Origin: AP-15 sp963814865
GTDB lineage: Bacteria; Pseudomonadota; Alphaproteobacteria; ATCC43930; CGMCC-115725
Reading direction: 5' to 3'
DNA: 64,000 nt
Assembly (NCBI GenBank): GCA_963814865.1
Contig: CAWFEN010000003.1
Span: forward strand, 1 to 64,000
Below the pieces are notes generated by a model. That model saw only the letters and a program-made list of their open reading frames with translations, was not told the DNA's origin and did not search any database. Every line of letters starts with the position of its first letter. Positions within the stretch are counted from its first letter, which is position 1. The translations under genes and the position numbers were made by a program. Positions 38,146-47,589 of the stretch are shown one piece after another.

Positions 38146-38847
38146 CTATCTTTCCCTGTCGTCGCCGCGTTCGCGCCCGGGGCCGCGGTCTTTCGATGCC
38201 GCTTTCCTCTCCCTGCCAGTCAGCTTCACTTCCGAGAAATCGATGGCGTAGGGGTCGACCATGGCCGGGCGGTAGCCCGCCTGGTAATATTCCCGCTCCG
38301 CATTGGCGTGATCGTGGCAGAACATGCCCCAGCGCCGCGCCAGTTCCGACATTTTCGGCTTGCGCGGGCTGTCCCTGTTCCAGACTCTTCTGGAGGGCCT
38401 TGTTGTAGCGGCTCGCGGCTTGCAGCGCGATCGCCGCCATGCCGGGACCTTCCGGGAAATGCCGCATCAACTCGGACACGCACTTCGTCCGCGGCGACGT
38501 CCGGTTTCTCGATGTCGCTCCTGCTGTCGCCGAAAAACCGCATCGGCTGGGCGGTGATCTTGACCTTGTCGTAGTCCCGCTCCAGCCTGGCCCACTGTTC
38601 GGCGTCGCGCTGCGCTATCTGGTCCTGTCTGGACGGAAACCGGACCGGCTTGTCCGGACCCTGGTCGTTCGCCCCTTCGAGCGGTTTTCCGAAGACAAGA
38701 CCTTGCGGCGTTTCGTAGAATTTCGCCCCGCGCAGGTTCCGGGGCAGCGTTTCCCCCGGATAGACCTCCTCGATCGGGATGCCGTCCTCGCCTTCGAGGA
38801 ATCCGGGAAAGTCCCCGCGAGGTGACGACAATGCGGTCGTCAGCCAT
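38146..38847 (-). CDS. HFPEGP-family protein C
   Basis: Start at the ATG at 38847 (MADDRIVVTS). Three +1 shifts (near 38820 in a G-run, near 38480 and near 38380) are needed. The joined reading gives about 232 residues: GDFPGFLEGEDGIPIEEVYP, KVKITAQPMRFFGDS, VSELMRHFPEGPGMAAIALQ, RRWGMFCHDHANAEREYYQA and AIDFSEVKLTGRERK. The same block order occurs in proteins B and A. It lies directly upstream of the AAA gene (63-nt gap). No catalytic motif; unknown function. Confidence 0.6.
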
Positions 38848-38859
38848 GGTTATGCCTCC

Positions 38860-39481
38860 TTATTGACGCCGAGGCCGTGGCAGCCGCCCTGAAAAGCCAT
38901 CCGGCAGCGCAGCTGGCGCTGCGGATGGCCTGGGCAGGAGCGGCGACTGATCGATTGCAAGGCGACTTTCGCCAGCGCCGCCACGGACGTGCGTGGCGGG
39001 GCCGGTTTTACCAGTGGCGCCGCAGCCGTCATGGCAGGCGAAGGCCTTGCTTCCATCCGGCAGTGGCCGCACCCGGCCGCCGCAGACGGTTTCGCCGCAT
39101 TGATTGCAATAGACGAGGCCGGACCGATTGCCGCAAGTCGGGCATTGGAAACCCGTCCAGTCGAATTCGCCGGCGTCATAGGAGTTTTGCGGCGGCGTGC
39201 GGCCGGACAGGCCAATGCCGGTATTGACCTGACCGGCGGCGCCGTCGTCCTTGTCGATCCGGGCGATCTGGAAGCGATGGGCCGGGCTTAACCGCTCGAA
39301 GCGCAGCGAGAAGGGCTGACCGGTCATCAGCGCACCGGCAGGGGACGATCCGCGCCTCTGTCGTGCCGGTGGCCTTCCGCAGCGCGGCCACGCTGTTCGC
39401 GAACACGTCCTGCCGGGTTGCCGCTGCGTCTTCGGCGGTGGCGGGTGTTTTCCTGTTCGGAAGTTTCAAAATGCGGCTCAT
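38860..39481 (-). CDS. zinc-ribbon protein
   Basis: Start at the ATG at 39481 (MSRILKLPNRKTPATAEDAA); a +1 shift near 39340 leads to the frame ending at 38860. The joined product is about 206 residues. The ribbon is FQCPTCGNRSGLVYCNQCGE followed by TVCGGR and FACHDGCGATG, that is three Cys pairs with a possible CHC site. The C-terminal tail is Gly/Pro/Ala-rich. The ATG overlaps the end of the J-domain gene (4 nt), so they are an operon. Nucleic-acid or protein binding is likely; nothing more can be said. Confidence 0.65.
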
Positions 39482-40232
39482 GTCCAGCCCTTTCTCTCCT
39501 TGATCAGCGTGTAGGCGTCATTCAGCTGCGTCGCCAATGCGTTAGGGCCGACCAGGTCGGGATGGACGCCCTTGATCAGCGTTCGGAAGCGTCGCTTGAG
39601 GTCGGCGTTGGTGAAATTCTCGGGCAGGCCCAGCAGGCGGATGCGCGGCCTCAAGCGGATCGGGCGCGGCTTGCGCCGCCATGCGTGGCGTCCGCCCCGC
39701 TGCGCGTCGGGATCCTCGCCGTTTTCAATGGCGCGGTAGAAACGAAGGAAAGCGCGATACGAGGGGAAATCGGCGGCGTATTCCTCGCGGTAGAGCCGCC
39801 GCAACTCGCGCCGCTCGTACCGCCACTGGCGCGAGCGAAGCGAGTTGGGTCCGCATAGGACGTCCCACAGCCATTCGCCCAGAATTTGCGCCAGCCAGAG
39901 CATCGGCCAGACCGAGCAGCCGGGCGAGCGCCACGCTGGCGCGCAGGGCCCACGCCTTGATATTCCGCAGCCCCACAGCAGCGCGAGGCCCGTGCCGCCG
40001 ACCGCCATCGGCGACGGCGAGCAGGATGCAGAAGCCGCAAGCCCGTAGACCAGCCAGAGGGCAAGGCAGAACAACCCTTCCTGCGCCTCATCCAGTCGAG
40101 CAGATGCGCGAGCGGACCGCTGAGGCCGAGGCGCGCGCGACCCAGCCGGGGATCAGGAAGGACAAGAACCAGGATCACGAGCGCGATTGCGCCCGTACCG
40201 CCGATGGAAGCGTCGTTCATGGCATTGCTCAT
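39478..40232 (-). CDS. membrane-anchored J-domain (DnaJ-like) protein
   Basis: The start is probably the ATG at 40232 (MSNAMNDASIGGTGAIALVI, a hydrophobic segment). Frame breaks occur around 40090 and in the region 39900-39980. Two or more further hydrophobic segments follow (LALWLVYGLAASA, WPMLWLAQILGEWLW). The last about 60 residues are a J domain: LLGLPENFTNADLKRRFRTL, the HPD triad in KGVHPDLVGPNA, and LNDAYTLIKERKGW. J domains stimulate Hsp70 ATPase; an inner-membrane recruitment role is inferred. Confidence 0.7.
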
Positions 40233-40821
40233 CGTTCATGCGAATTGTCGTCGCGGCCGCGCTTCTTGAATTCCCGGCTGACCCACCGGTCCGCGCGCTC
40301 GACCTCTTTGGTGACCAGCCTCTCGAAGGACTTCTCGCTGGCGGTTTGCGAGCGCGATCCGGTCCTCGGCATGCCCCTGGTCGCGGGCTTCGTTCGCCCG
40401 GGCGAAGCCTTGCTGCATTTCGGCGCGTGCGGCTGCGCAGCCGGCAATACGCTCGTCGAACTCCTTCACGATCTGGTCGCGCCTGGCCGTCGAGCGTCGG
40501 TGCATCTCGTCATAGTCTTGAGCGAGATTCCGGGACGGCGGGCCGCCCATCATGTCAAAGGCCGGAGCAGGGATGGGACGATGGGCCAAACGGTCCTTGG
40601 CCTGCTGCCATTCACGGTCGTGACTTCTAAGCGTGAACGTCTTGTCGAGTTCGATCTCCGTCTGGTTGGCGACGGAGTTCCTCGATCGCCCGGCTCTGCA
40701 GCCGGGCATCGCGCTCGCATTCCTGCCGTTGCCACTCGGTCTGCGCCGTGGTTTGACGCTCGAAGCGAAGGCGCACGCGGTCCTCCGCTTCGCGCCGGAT
40801 ATCGACGGATTGGTCGGGCAT
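40229..40821 (-). CDS. charged coiled-coil protein
   Basis: The ATG at 40821 opens MPDQSVDIRREAEDRVRLRF; +1 shifts near 40670 and 40370 are needed. The joined product is about 195 residues, highly charged: RFERQTTAQTEWQRQECERD, MHRRSTARRDQIVKEFDERI, SFERLVTKEVERADRWVSRE. A long coil is likely. The end overlaps the start of the J-domain gene by 4 nt. No family is recognised. Confidence 0.5.
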
Positions 40822-40833
40822 CGGTTCGCTCGC

Positions 40834-41540
40834 TTAGCGATCGGGGGTTTCAGGGATCGCGCCGGGTTGCTCGACCCACTCCTGCTGCGGGCCGCAGTGG
40901 CGGTGCCGCCGCCCCGCTTTGCGCAGGGCGGTCATGACCTCGTCGATGCCCTTCAGCCGTGCCTGCACGGCTTGCGCTTCCGGGCGTCCGTAGATCGCGC
41001 GATGTCGTTGCTCTGGCTGACGTAGTCGAAGGCGAGGTGATAGCTCTCCTGATAGTAGCGTCTCTTTTTGAATATTTGTCTTGCGCTGCTGCGCCTTGCG
41101 CTCTTCGAGTTCGTGCCGGTCCCGTTCCCGCCGCGCTTTGTCATGCAGGATCAGGGCGAAGCGGTGGTTGCAGCTTGCGGTCGAAGCTCCGCCATCCTGC
41201 CCAGCCGCGGAAGCGGAATTCTTCCGCGGTGATCACCATATGCACGCTGCGCCTGAGGCTTTTGCGCCATGCCAGTTTGAACAGGGGGTGAAGGAACCAG
41301 GCGGACGCCGCAAGAAGCAGCGTCGGCAGGGTTGGATCGTGGTTCATGACGTACAGGATCAGCAGCGCCGCGACCGCGCCCGCCGTCCAAAGGGCGAGTT
41401 GCGTCAGCAATCCTTGCCCGCAGGGGCGTCAGCACCGCGGCTGTGACTTCGATGCTGATCTTTCCGTTCTCGTCGGTCGCCTCCCGCGTGAGCGGTTTTC
41501 CCTGGAAGGGGTGTCGGACCCCGGGTCCAGTGGGGTTCAT
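40834..41540 (-). CDS. two-TM membrane protein with coil tail
   Basis: Start at the ATG at 41540 (MNPTGPGVRHPFQGKPLTRE). A +1 shift near 41420 leads to two TM helices (LALWTAGAVAALLILYVM and LPTLLLAASAWFLHPLF). Further shifts near 41155 and 41080 give a soluble tail (HDKARRERDRHELEERKAQQ, YYQESYHLAFDYVSQSNDIA, ARLKGIDEVMTALRKAG) ending at 40834. About 230 residues in all. It is the first gene of the AAA/J-domain cluster and so may anchor it at the membrane. Function unknown. Confidence 0.5.
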
Positions 41541-41905
41541 GGGCGGACTCCATCCTAGCTAATTCCAGCCGCTAACGGCCAAGGTGTTAGCTGAGGCCTG
41601 CCTGAGTCACGCCGCCTCGTCACTTCCTCGTCGACGGTCCCTGTAGCCCCGAACGGAGACGGTCTTTCGTGATCCGGTTCGCAACTCAATCGACCGCGCG
41701 CACATTTTAGAAAAACTCACGGGCCGAGGGTGTCGGCAGGATGGCGCACGTCAACGCCCCGAGGCGCTACCGCCGGCGCCGGAGATATCTCTGCCCATCG
41801 TTGCGAAGCCGATGCAGGTCCTGTCCTTCCTGTGTTAGGGTCCAAAGCGTATGGATTCGATCCGTGGATCGATTCAAAGTGAGGGCTCATCTCCACCGTC
41901 AGGCC
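41541..41905. other. divergent intergenic region
   Basis: It separates the minus-strand membrane protein gene from the plus-strand gene at 41906. No ORF or repeat stands out. It must hold two outward promoters, but I cannot pick boxes with confidence. Confidence 0.4.
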
Positions 41906-42760
41906 ATGGCATACACCGCTACCCAGACCAAGCTCATTAGAGAACGCATCCGTGCCTATTATCGAGCGATAAAGGCACAAGCCGATTATCGGTTTGGCTG
42001 GAAAGACCTTGCCGCCCTTATTTTCGATTACACCAAAGTCCGACTTCGTGGCGATACTCTTCGCGCGATAGCAGAAGGCCAGGTCAGCCGAGGAAAACGT
42101 CGGGACGGCGGGCCGGAGAATCTGGATGCATTGGTCAAATTCCTTACTCATCCTGAAATCAAGGCTCTCTCATTAGAGGAACTGAAAGAGCCAGCAATCC
42201 CATATCTCTTTGCAATGCAACTGATCGAATTCTTGAGGATTGACGACGATAACGACCTTGTTCTGCCGCCATCGGCCCTGGAGGGCGCCTATCGCGCGGT
42301 GTGCCAGTCCGGAGATGGAATCTCAGAAATCTTTCTCGAAATCACTCTTTCGAAAGATCGACAACTCGTACACCTGGAGGAGTCATCGGCAACATATAGA
42401 AAAATTCAAGGTGATCCTGCCGAACTTTCCGCTTCGCAGAAAAGTCGGCATTTATGGAGAGGTTACAAAAGCAAGGGGTGGGGTATCTTCACTCCCGAGG
42501 AAAATATGATCGGTTTCATGAAGCTGCTCTCTCAATACGGGGGCAACCAGTATTATAGCCTGACCGCAAATATGCCCAAAATCTCTGGGAAATCGCCTGT
42601 AGAAAGATTGGTATTACATGCGCACGACGATCCATATTTCGTTTATGAAGCAGATGACATCGAACAATGGGTCGAAGATATCTGCCGAACGGTCACTCAG
42701 AATAACCTTCGACATTTTGTTAGAATAAAACGTGACAAAGCAGCACGAGAGATGGCTTAG
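41906..42760 (+). CDS. hypothetical protein paired with ankyrin protein
   Basis: A 284-residue protein; I take the ATG at 41906 (MAYTATQTKLIRERIRAYYR) over an open but Arg-rich extension. The N-terminal about 90 residues look like a DNA-binding or helical domain (FGWKDLAALIFDYTKVRLRG, LRAIAEGQVSRGKR); the middle is beta-rich (EIFLEITLSKDRQLVHLEES). The codon use is less GC-rich than its neighbours, suggesting separate acquisition. It lies 2 nt before the ankyrin gene. No family is recognised. Confidence 0.65.
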   Translation: MAYTATQTKLIRERIRAYYRAIKAQADYRFGWKDLAALIFDYTKVRLRGDTLRAIAEGQVSRGKRRDGGPENLDALVKFLTHPEIKALSLEELKEPAIPYLFAMQLIEFLRIDDDNDLVLPPSALEGAYRAVCQSGDGISEIFLEITLSKDRQLVHLEESSATYRKIQGDPAELSASQKSRHLWRGYKSKGWGIFTPEENMIGFMKLLSQYGGNQYYSLTANMPKISGKSPVERLVLHAHDDPYFVYEADDIEQWVEDICRTVTQNNLRHFVRIKRDKAAREMA

Positions 42761-42762
42761 CC

Positions 42763-43410
42763 ATGGCAAGAAGACTCCGACTTACGGTGAAGGCAAAAGC
42801 AACCGCGACACGCTTTTTTTATCTCACGGACACCGGACGGCATCTCTTGGGATTAGTGCGGGAGTACCATAAGCCGAATAGCGGCCATTTGCGCCGTATA
42901 AACCGGCTTGAAATCGGTGCGGAACCGGATTTCATGGATAATATCGGCATGTCCGGTATCAGGGATAAAAGGACCAAGAATAGCGATACTGTTGAAGAAC
43001 TCAGGAGAGAAATCACTCAGAGCGCCAGTGCCTGGATCGATCTCGGCGAAAAGTTCCTGGCCGCAGCGGAGGACGCCGACCCTGAACAGCTAGAGGCTCT
43101 TGCAGCACAAAACGCTCCGGTAAATTACCGTGATCCGAGGACATTCGCGACAGCATTACACTACGTCGCCGCGCAAGGCGCGCGACCAGCGTTTCGCGCC
43201 TTACTCAAGACTGGGAAGTGTGACTTCCTCTTGCGCGATAAATGGGGACGCCTTGCTTCAGAGATGGCCGGCGTTTACGGTGGGGACCTCGTCATGGAGC
43301 GGCTGCTGCAGACGAAGGAAATCAGACAGGCGCGCGAAACCGGCATTCCTCTCGACCATATATATCGGCGAAGTGGGGCAGCTAGCAGACCTTTGCAAAA
43401 CTGGCCTTAG
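42763..43410 (+). CDS. ankyrin-repeat protein
   Basis: A 215-residue protein starting 2 nt after the upstream stop, clearly co-translated. Residues about 115-195 hold ankyrin-like repeats (DPRTFATALHYVAAQGARPA, DFLLRDKWGRLASEMAGVYG with the typical G..A...A..G turns). The N-terminal half is helical and basic. Ankyrin proteins bind partners; a protein-protein role with the upstream product is likely. It ends tail to tail with the coupling protein gene. Confidence 0.65.
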   Translation: MARRLRLTVKAKATATRFFYLTDTGRHLLGLVREYHKPNSGHLRRINRLEIGAEPDFMDNIGMSGIRDKRTKNSDTVEELRREITQSASAWIDLGEKFLAAAEDADPEQLEALAAQNAPVNYRDPRTFATALHYVAAQGARPAFRALLKTGKCDFLLRDKWGRLASEMAGVYGGDLVMERLLQTKEIRQARETGIPLDHIYRRSGAASRPLQNWP

Positions 43411-44981
43411 TCGCGTGCCGAGAACTTCCCGCGGAACACGGAATAGTGCGGGCTCTTCTCGTCAAAATACTCGACCCGCTGCAGGATCATCGGGTCGAAA
43501 CCAGCCCAGATCACGAGCTGGCGCTTGAGACGGTCGCTGCGCGCGAAATGGCGGCTGATCTCGTCCGGTGTCAACAGGCTATGCAGTTCGATTGAAGGCG
43601 TCCGGCCGGTGAGGCCAAGATCGCGCTGCTCGGGCGCGACCTCGGACACGCGCGAAACCTCGACGCGGGTCTTGCCCAGACGGCGTGAAATATACTCCGT
43701 CGTGGCCAGGTCGTTGTTGCCGAAGAATTGCAGGATGCCCGCGTTGCCGGCAAAGGTTTCCCAGCGTTCGCCATAGAGCGCCTTGCCCTGGCCCCAGTCC
43801 TGCAGCAGCACCCAAAGCTTCACGCCGAATGAGGCAATCTGGCCCGCGGCGTCCTCGAGCTGGCGCATGTGGCCCAGGATCGGAAATTCGTCCATGCACA
43901 CCAGCACGGGTGCTACCGGTTCGGTTTTCTCTCGCTCCATGGCGTCGAGGAGCTGGTTGACGAAGATGCGGAGCCACCTGTTGCACAGCCCCATGCGGCT
44001 CGCCGGCAGGCAGAGATAGACGGTGACGCCCTTCCGATAACTCTTGAGCTCCGCCAGGTCGAAATCGTGCCCGGAGACCACTTTCTTGATCGCCGTATAG
44101 TCGAGCAGCTTGGTGTGGCGGCGCACCGTCGAAAGGACGGCGCTGCGCTCGCGGTCCGATTTTTCGTAGAAATCCAGCGCCGCGCCTTCAATCGCCGCAC
44201 CGAGATCATCTGTCGATCGATCTTGCTGAAGGCGCGCGGCGTTTTTCAGCATCTGCTCCTTGATGACGAAGAGCGGCTCGTCGTCCCCATCATCCTCTTC
44301 GTCAAGATCGAGCGGGAGCTTCGACAGCGCCCGTTTGATCAGGTCTCGTACCGTGACCAGCGTCCGGCGACCCTCGTAGAGCGGGTCGGAAGCGACCTGG
44401 AGGATGAGGCCCTCGATGAAGTTTTTTGCGCTCTCGTCCCAGTGCGGGTCGCGGGCGCCTGCGGCTGCGACCACCAACGCATCGGCGATCAGGCCGGCGT
44501 CTTCGATGATCGTCGGGTTATCACGGGTCAGGACCGCGAGCGGGTTATAGGCCTTGCGGTAGCGCGCCAGCCGGCTGGCGGCGTGGTTGAAGGGGTCGAG
44601 CACGATCACTTTCTGGCCGAGTGCAGCGCGGCGCTCGGCGGTTATATTGGCGAGTTCAGCTTTGGGGTCCATTGCCAAAACACTGCCTTTATAGTGGAGC
44701 AGGTTCCCGACCATCGTGACTGATTTCCCGCTGCGCGATCCGCCGACGGTTAAAACATGGCGGTTGTCGTCGATGCCGATCAGCTTGTCGCCGAAGGCGC
44801 CGATCAGGATTTTACGGCCCGGATCGTCGGGGTCGTAGGCCAGCGCCTGCCGGTCCAGAATCAGTTCTGGCGCCTGCCAGCGCGCCTGCGGGATTGCCTG
44901 CATGCCGAGATAGCGCGATGACAACCCGCGCGGGATGTCCTTCGTGAAATCTTCGATAAATTGACCAGCGCTTTTCATCAT
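43407..44981 (-). CDS. virD4: VirD4/TraG-type conjugative coupling protein
   Basis: About 524 residues from the ATG pair at 44981/44978 (GAGGGT just upstream). Walker A is LTVGGSRSGKSVTMVGNLLH and Walker B APVLVCMDEFPILGHM, with the type IV coupling-protein blocks VLAMDPKAELANITAERRAA, WDESAKNFIEGLILQVASDP and WVLLQDWGQGKALYGERWET. It couples a DNA-relaxase complex to a type IV secretion channel. N-terminal TM helices are not obvious, so this may be the soluble kind. No relaxase or T4SS gene is found in the window. Confidence 0.88.
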   Translation of the reverse strand: MMKSAGQFIEDFTKDIPRGLSSRYLGMQAIPQARWQAPELILDRQALAYDPDDPGRKILIGAFGDKLIGIDDNRHVLTVGGSRSGKSVTMVGNLLHYKGSVLAMDPKAELANITAERRAALGQKVIVLDPFNHAASRLARYRKAYNPLAVLTRDNPTIIEDAGLIADALVVAAAGARDPHWDESAKNFIEGLILQVASDPLYEGRRTLVTVRDLIKRALSKLPLDLDEEDDGDDEPLFVIKEQMLKNAARLQQDRSTDDLGAAIEGAALDFYEKSDRERSAVLSTVRRHTKLLDYTAIKKVVSGHDFDLAELKSYRKGVTVYLCLPASRMGLCNRWLRIFVNQLLDAMEREKTEPVAPVLVCMDEFPILGHMRQLEDAAGQIASFGVKLWVLLQDWGQGKALYGERWETFAGNAGILQFFGNNDLATTEYISRRLGKTRVEVSRVSEVAPEQRDLGLTGRTPSIELHSLLTPDEISRHFARSDRLKRQLVIWAGFDPMILQRVEYFDEKSPHYSVFRGKFSARD

Positions 44982-45094
44982 ACCCTCGTTTAGCCAGGGA
45001 GCGGGAATGCCGTACGTGGCGCTTCGCCTGGCGCATCTCCCTCGCCCGAGCCTCGCCGTCGCAGGTCGATGATCGCCGGGCCATCTGAGCTTCC

Positions 45095-45328
45095 TCAATT
45101 CGCGGCCAAGGCACGCCTGAGACCGCTGATGATGCTGATGACATTGCCGATCACTTCGCGCAGCGGGCCGAAGTCGCCATTCCGGCAGGACGCCCGATAA
45201 GGCGGACGATGGAAGGCTTGGATGGCATGCGCGGCTCGCCGGACGCCGTCATCCAGGGCGCGAGACCTATTGCCGGTAAACCCGCAGCCGTAATCCAGGG
45301 TGTCTGCCTGCGCTCTGCCTGGCGCCAT
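45095..45328 (-). CDS. small hypothetical protein upstream of virD4
   Basis: A 77-residue ORF. The C-terminal two thirds (RALDDGVRRAAHAIQAFHRP, GPLREVIGNVISIISGLRRA) look like real amphipathic helices and the ORF ends just before the virD4 leader. The start is unclear. No family is recognised. Confidence 0.35.
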   Translation of the reverse strand: MAPGRAQADTLDYGCGFTGNRSRALDDGVRRAAHAIQAFHRPPYRASCRNGDFGPLREVIGNVISIISGLRRALAAN

Positions 45329-45374
45329 CGAGCGGGCGTGTCCGTCCAGAGGGAGAGGCGGGAGGGGAGTTTCG

Positions 45375-45430
45375 TGACGGGTTGAAGGCCGAGAGAGAGT
45401 CTTCCGGCCGGCCCGTCATGGAGACATCAC
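45375..45430 (+). promoter_or_regulatory. structured 5' leader of parB
   Basis: TGACGGG (45375-45381) pairs with CCCGTCA (45412-45418); inside lies GGCCG ... CGGCC with a GAGAGAGAG loop strand. GGAGA then precedes the parB ATG by 6 nt. The same core (CGTGACGGGTTG, GAGAGAG, CCCGTC, GGAGA) precedes ardC at 60741-60790, so this is a shared RNA leader or operator rather than chance. Confidence 0.6.
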
Positions 45431-47503
45431 ATGACAAAGCCCCAGCCCAAAATCGTCCTGAGCCGGTCCCAGGACATCCCCTTCAACAAGCTTATCCTGT
45501 CCCAGGCGAATGTCCGGCGGGTCAAGGCCGGCGTCTCGGTCGAGGATCTTGCCGAAGACATCGCCCGCCGCGGCCTGCTGCAGGGATTGAGCGTGCGTCC
45601 GGTGCTCGACGCCGAGGGGGCCGAAACAGGCGAGTTCGAGATCCCGGCCGGAGGCCGGCGTTACCGCGCCCTGCAATTTCTGGTCAAACAGAAGCGGATG
45701 GCCAAGACCCAGCCCGTCCCCTGCGTGGTCCGCACCGACGGGAGCGCCGAGGAAGATTCCCTGGCCGAGAACGTTCAGCGCGTCGCCTTGCATCCGCTCG
45801 ATCAGTTCCGGGCTTTCCGGACCCTGCGCGACCAGGGTCTCGGCGAGGAGGAGATCGCCGCCCGTTTCTTCGTCACGCCAACGGTGGTGAAACAGCGCCT
45901 CAAGCTGACCGCCGTCTCGCCCAGGCTCCTCGATCTTTATGCCGAGGATGAATTGACCCTGGAACAGCTGATGGCCTTCACGGTCACCAGCGACCATGCC
46001 CGCCAGGAGCAGGTGTGGGAGGCGCTGAGCCGCTCTTACAGCAAGGACGCTTACTATATCCGGCGCCAGCTCACCGAAAGCACGGTCCACGCCTCCGACA
46101 AGCGGGCACTGTTTGTCGGAACAGAGGCCTATGAGGCCGCCGGCGGCACGATCATGCGCGACCTCTTCGAAGACGACGAGGGCGGCTGGCTGCAGGATCC
46201 CGCATTGCTCGACCGGCTCGTCGCCGAAAAGCTGGCGCGCGAGGCTGAAAAGCTGCGGGGGGAAGGCTGGAAATGGATCGAGGCCGCCGTGGATTTTCCT
46301 TATGGGCACAGCTCGGGTCTACGCCGCCTCATGGGCGAGGCGGCGCCCTTTACTGAGGAAGAGCAAGCCGTCTGTGACGCGCTGCGCGCCGAGCTCGGGG
46401 AACTCGAGGACACTTATGCTGAAGCGCCCGAATATCCTGACGAGGTCGATGCGCGGCTCGGCGAGATCGAGGCGGCGTTGCAAGAATTTGACGAGCGCCC
46501 GGCGATCTACGACCCGGGTGAGATCGCCCGTGCCGGCATCTTCGTCAGCGTCGACCGCGACGGCACTCTGCGCGTCGCGCGTGCCTATGTCCGCCCGGAG
46601 GACGAACCGCCCGTCTCGGGGGCCGATAACGGCGGCACCGACGGTGAAGAGCCGGCCGCGGGCGCGCGGTGGACGGTGATCACCGTCGGCGGCGCGGAGG
46701 TCCCGGATGCGACCGGCGAGCCCGAGGAGGAGGACGGCATTAAGCCGCTGCCGGACCGGCTCGTCACCGAGCTGACCTGCCATCGCACGCTGGCCCTGCG
46801 CGACGCCCTGGCGAACGATCCGGATATCGCGTTGCTTGGCGTACTCCACGCGCTTTGCTTGCAGCGCTTCTATTTCCGCGGATCTGCAAGCTGCCTGGAA
46901 GTTACCGCAAAGAGCGCCGGATTCAGCGCACAAGCGCCTGGACTGAGCGACAGCGCCACGGCCAAGGCGATCGAGGAACGTCACGAACGCTGGGAGCAGC
47001 AGCTTCCGGAGGATCCCGCGGAACTCTGGGAAAAGCTGGCGTCCTTCGATGCTGACAGTCGCGCGGTCTTAATGGCGCATTGCGTGTCGTTGTCGGTCAA
47101 TGCCGTGCACGAGCCGTGGAGCAGGGGTGGAGACCGCATCGCCCATGCCGACCAGCTCGCACGGGCGCTCGGCCTCGACATGGCGGCCGCCGGATGGATC
47201 CCCACTGTCGACAACTATCTCGGCCGCGTCACCAAGGCCCGCATTCTCGAAGCCGTTCGGGAGGCGAAGGGCGACGCGTCAACGCAGCTGATCGACCATC
47301 TGAAGAAGCCGGACATGGCGCGGGAAGCCGAACGGCTGCTCGCCGGTACGGGCTGGCTGCCCGAGCCGCTGCGCACGCAAGCTGCGGGTTCCGAGGGCGA
47401 TGTCCCGCCCGATGGCGAAGCCATGGATCTCCCCACGTTCCTCGCCGGCAACGAAAGAGGCGATCCCGACCTGTCCCGGCCGCACGACCTCGCGGCTGAA
47501 TAA
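45431..47503 (+). CDS. parB: ParB/RepB/Spo0J-family protein
   Basis: A 690-residue protein, about twice a standard ParB. The N-terminal ParB domain has LILSQANVRRVKAG, EIPAGGRRYRALQFLVKQKR and ENVQRVALHPLDQFRAF; an HTH follows (GEEEIAARFFVTPTVVKQRL). The remaining about 450 residues are the long C-terminal extension common to this plasmid/ICE subgroup, helical with acidic stretches (FGTEAYEAAGGTIMRDLFED). In chromosomal ParB the arginine box binds CTP; here GGRRYRA fits. No parA lies next to it, so it may be a regulator of transfer genes rather than a partition protein. Confidence 0.88.
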   Translation: MTKPQPKIVLSRSQDIPFNKLILSQANVRRVKAGVSVEDLAEDIARRGLLQGLSVRPVLDAEGAETGEFEIPAGGRRYRALQFLVKQKRMAKTQPVPCVVRTDGSAEEDSLAENVQRVALHPLDQFRAFRTLRDQGLGEEEIAARFFVTPTVVKQRLKLTAVSPRLLDLYAEDELTLEQLMAFTVTSDHARQEQVWEALSRSYSKDAYYIRRQLTESTVHASDKRALFVGTEAYEAAGGTIMRDLFEDDEGGWLQDPALLDRLVAEKLAREAEKLRGEGWKWIEAAVDFPYGHSSGLRRLMGEAAPFTEEEQAVCDALRAELGELEDTYAEAPEYPDEVDARLGEIEAALQEFDERPAIYDPGEIARAGIFVSVDRDGTLRVARAYVRPEDEPPVSGADNGGTDGEEPAAGARWTVITVGGAEVPDATGEPEEEDGIKPLPDRLVTELTCHRTLALRDALANDPDIALLGVLHALCLQRFYFRGSASCLEVTAKSAGFSAQAPGLSDSATAKAIEERHERWEQQLPEDPAELWEKLASFDADSRAVLMAHCVSLSVNAVHEPWSRGGDRIAHADQLARALGLDMAAAGWIPTVDNYLGRVTKARILEAVREAKGDASTQLIDHLKKPDMAREAERLLAGTGWLPEPLRTQAAGSEGDVPPDGEAMDLPTFLAGNERGDPDLSRPHDLAAE

Positions 47504-47589
47504 CAACCGCCAGTGGGGCGGCAGGTCGCCGCCCCATTCTTCAACTTCGGCCCGGCCATCGCGCCGGGCCTTCGCTTTTCAAGGAGACG

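Noticed and set aside
39681..40937. 418-residue plus-strand ORF across the J-domain and coil genes
   Set aside because: Arg/Ala/Pro-rich, no domain, and opposite to frames carrying a J domain with HPD.
44812..45144. 110-residue minus-strand ORF starting near MARRSSTCDGEARAREMRQA
   Set aside because: Its start looks plausible, but it overlaps the first 170 bp of virD4 in another frame and turns low-complexity; I could not decide on a true end.
33584..45328. Relaxase or type IV secretion genes
   Set aside because: Apart from the VirD4-type coupling protein I find no relaxase HUH motif, VirB4 ATPase or pilus gene; the cluster must rely on functions outside the window or do something else.
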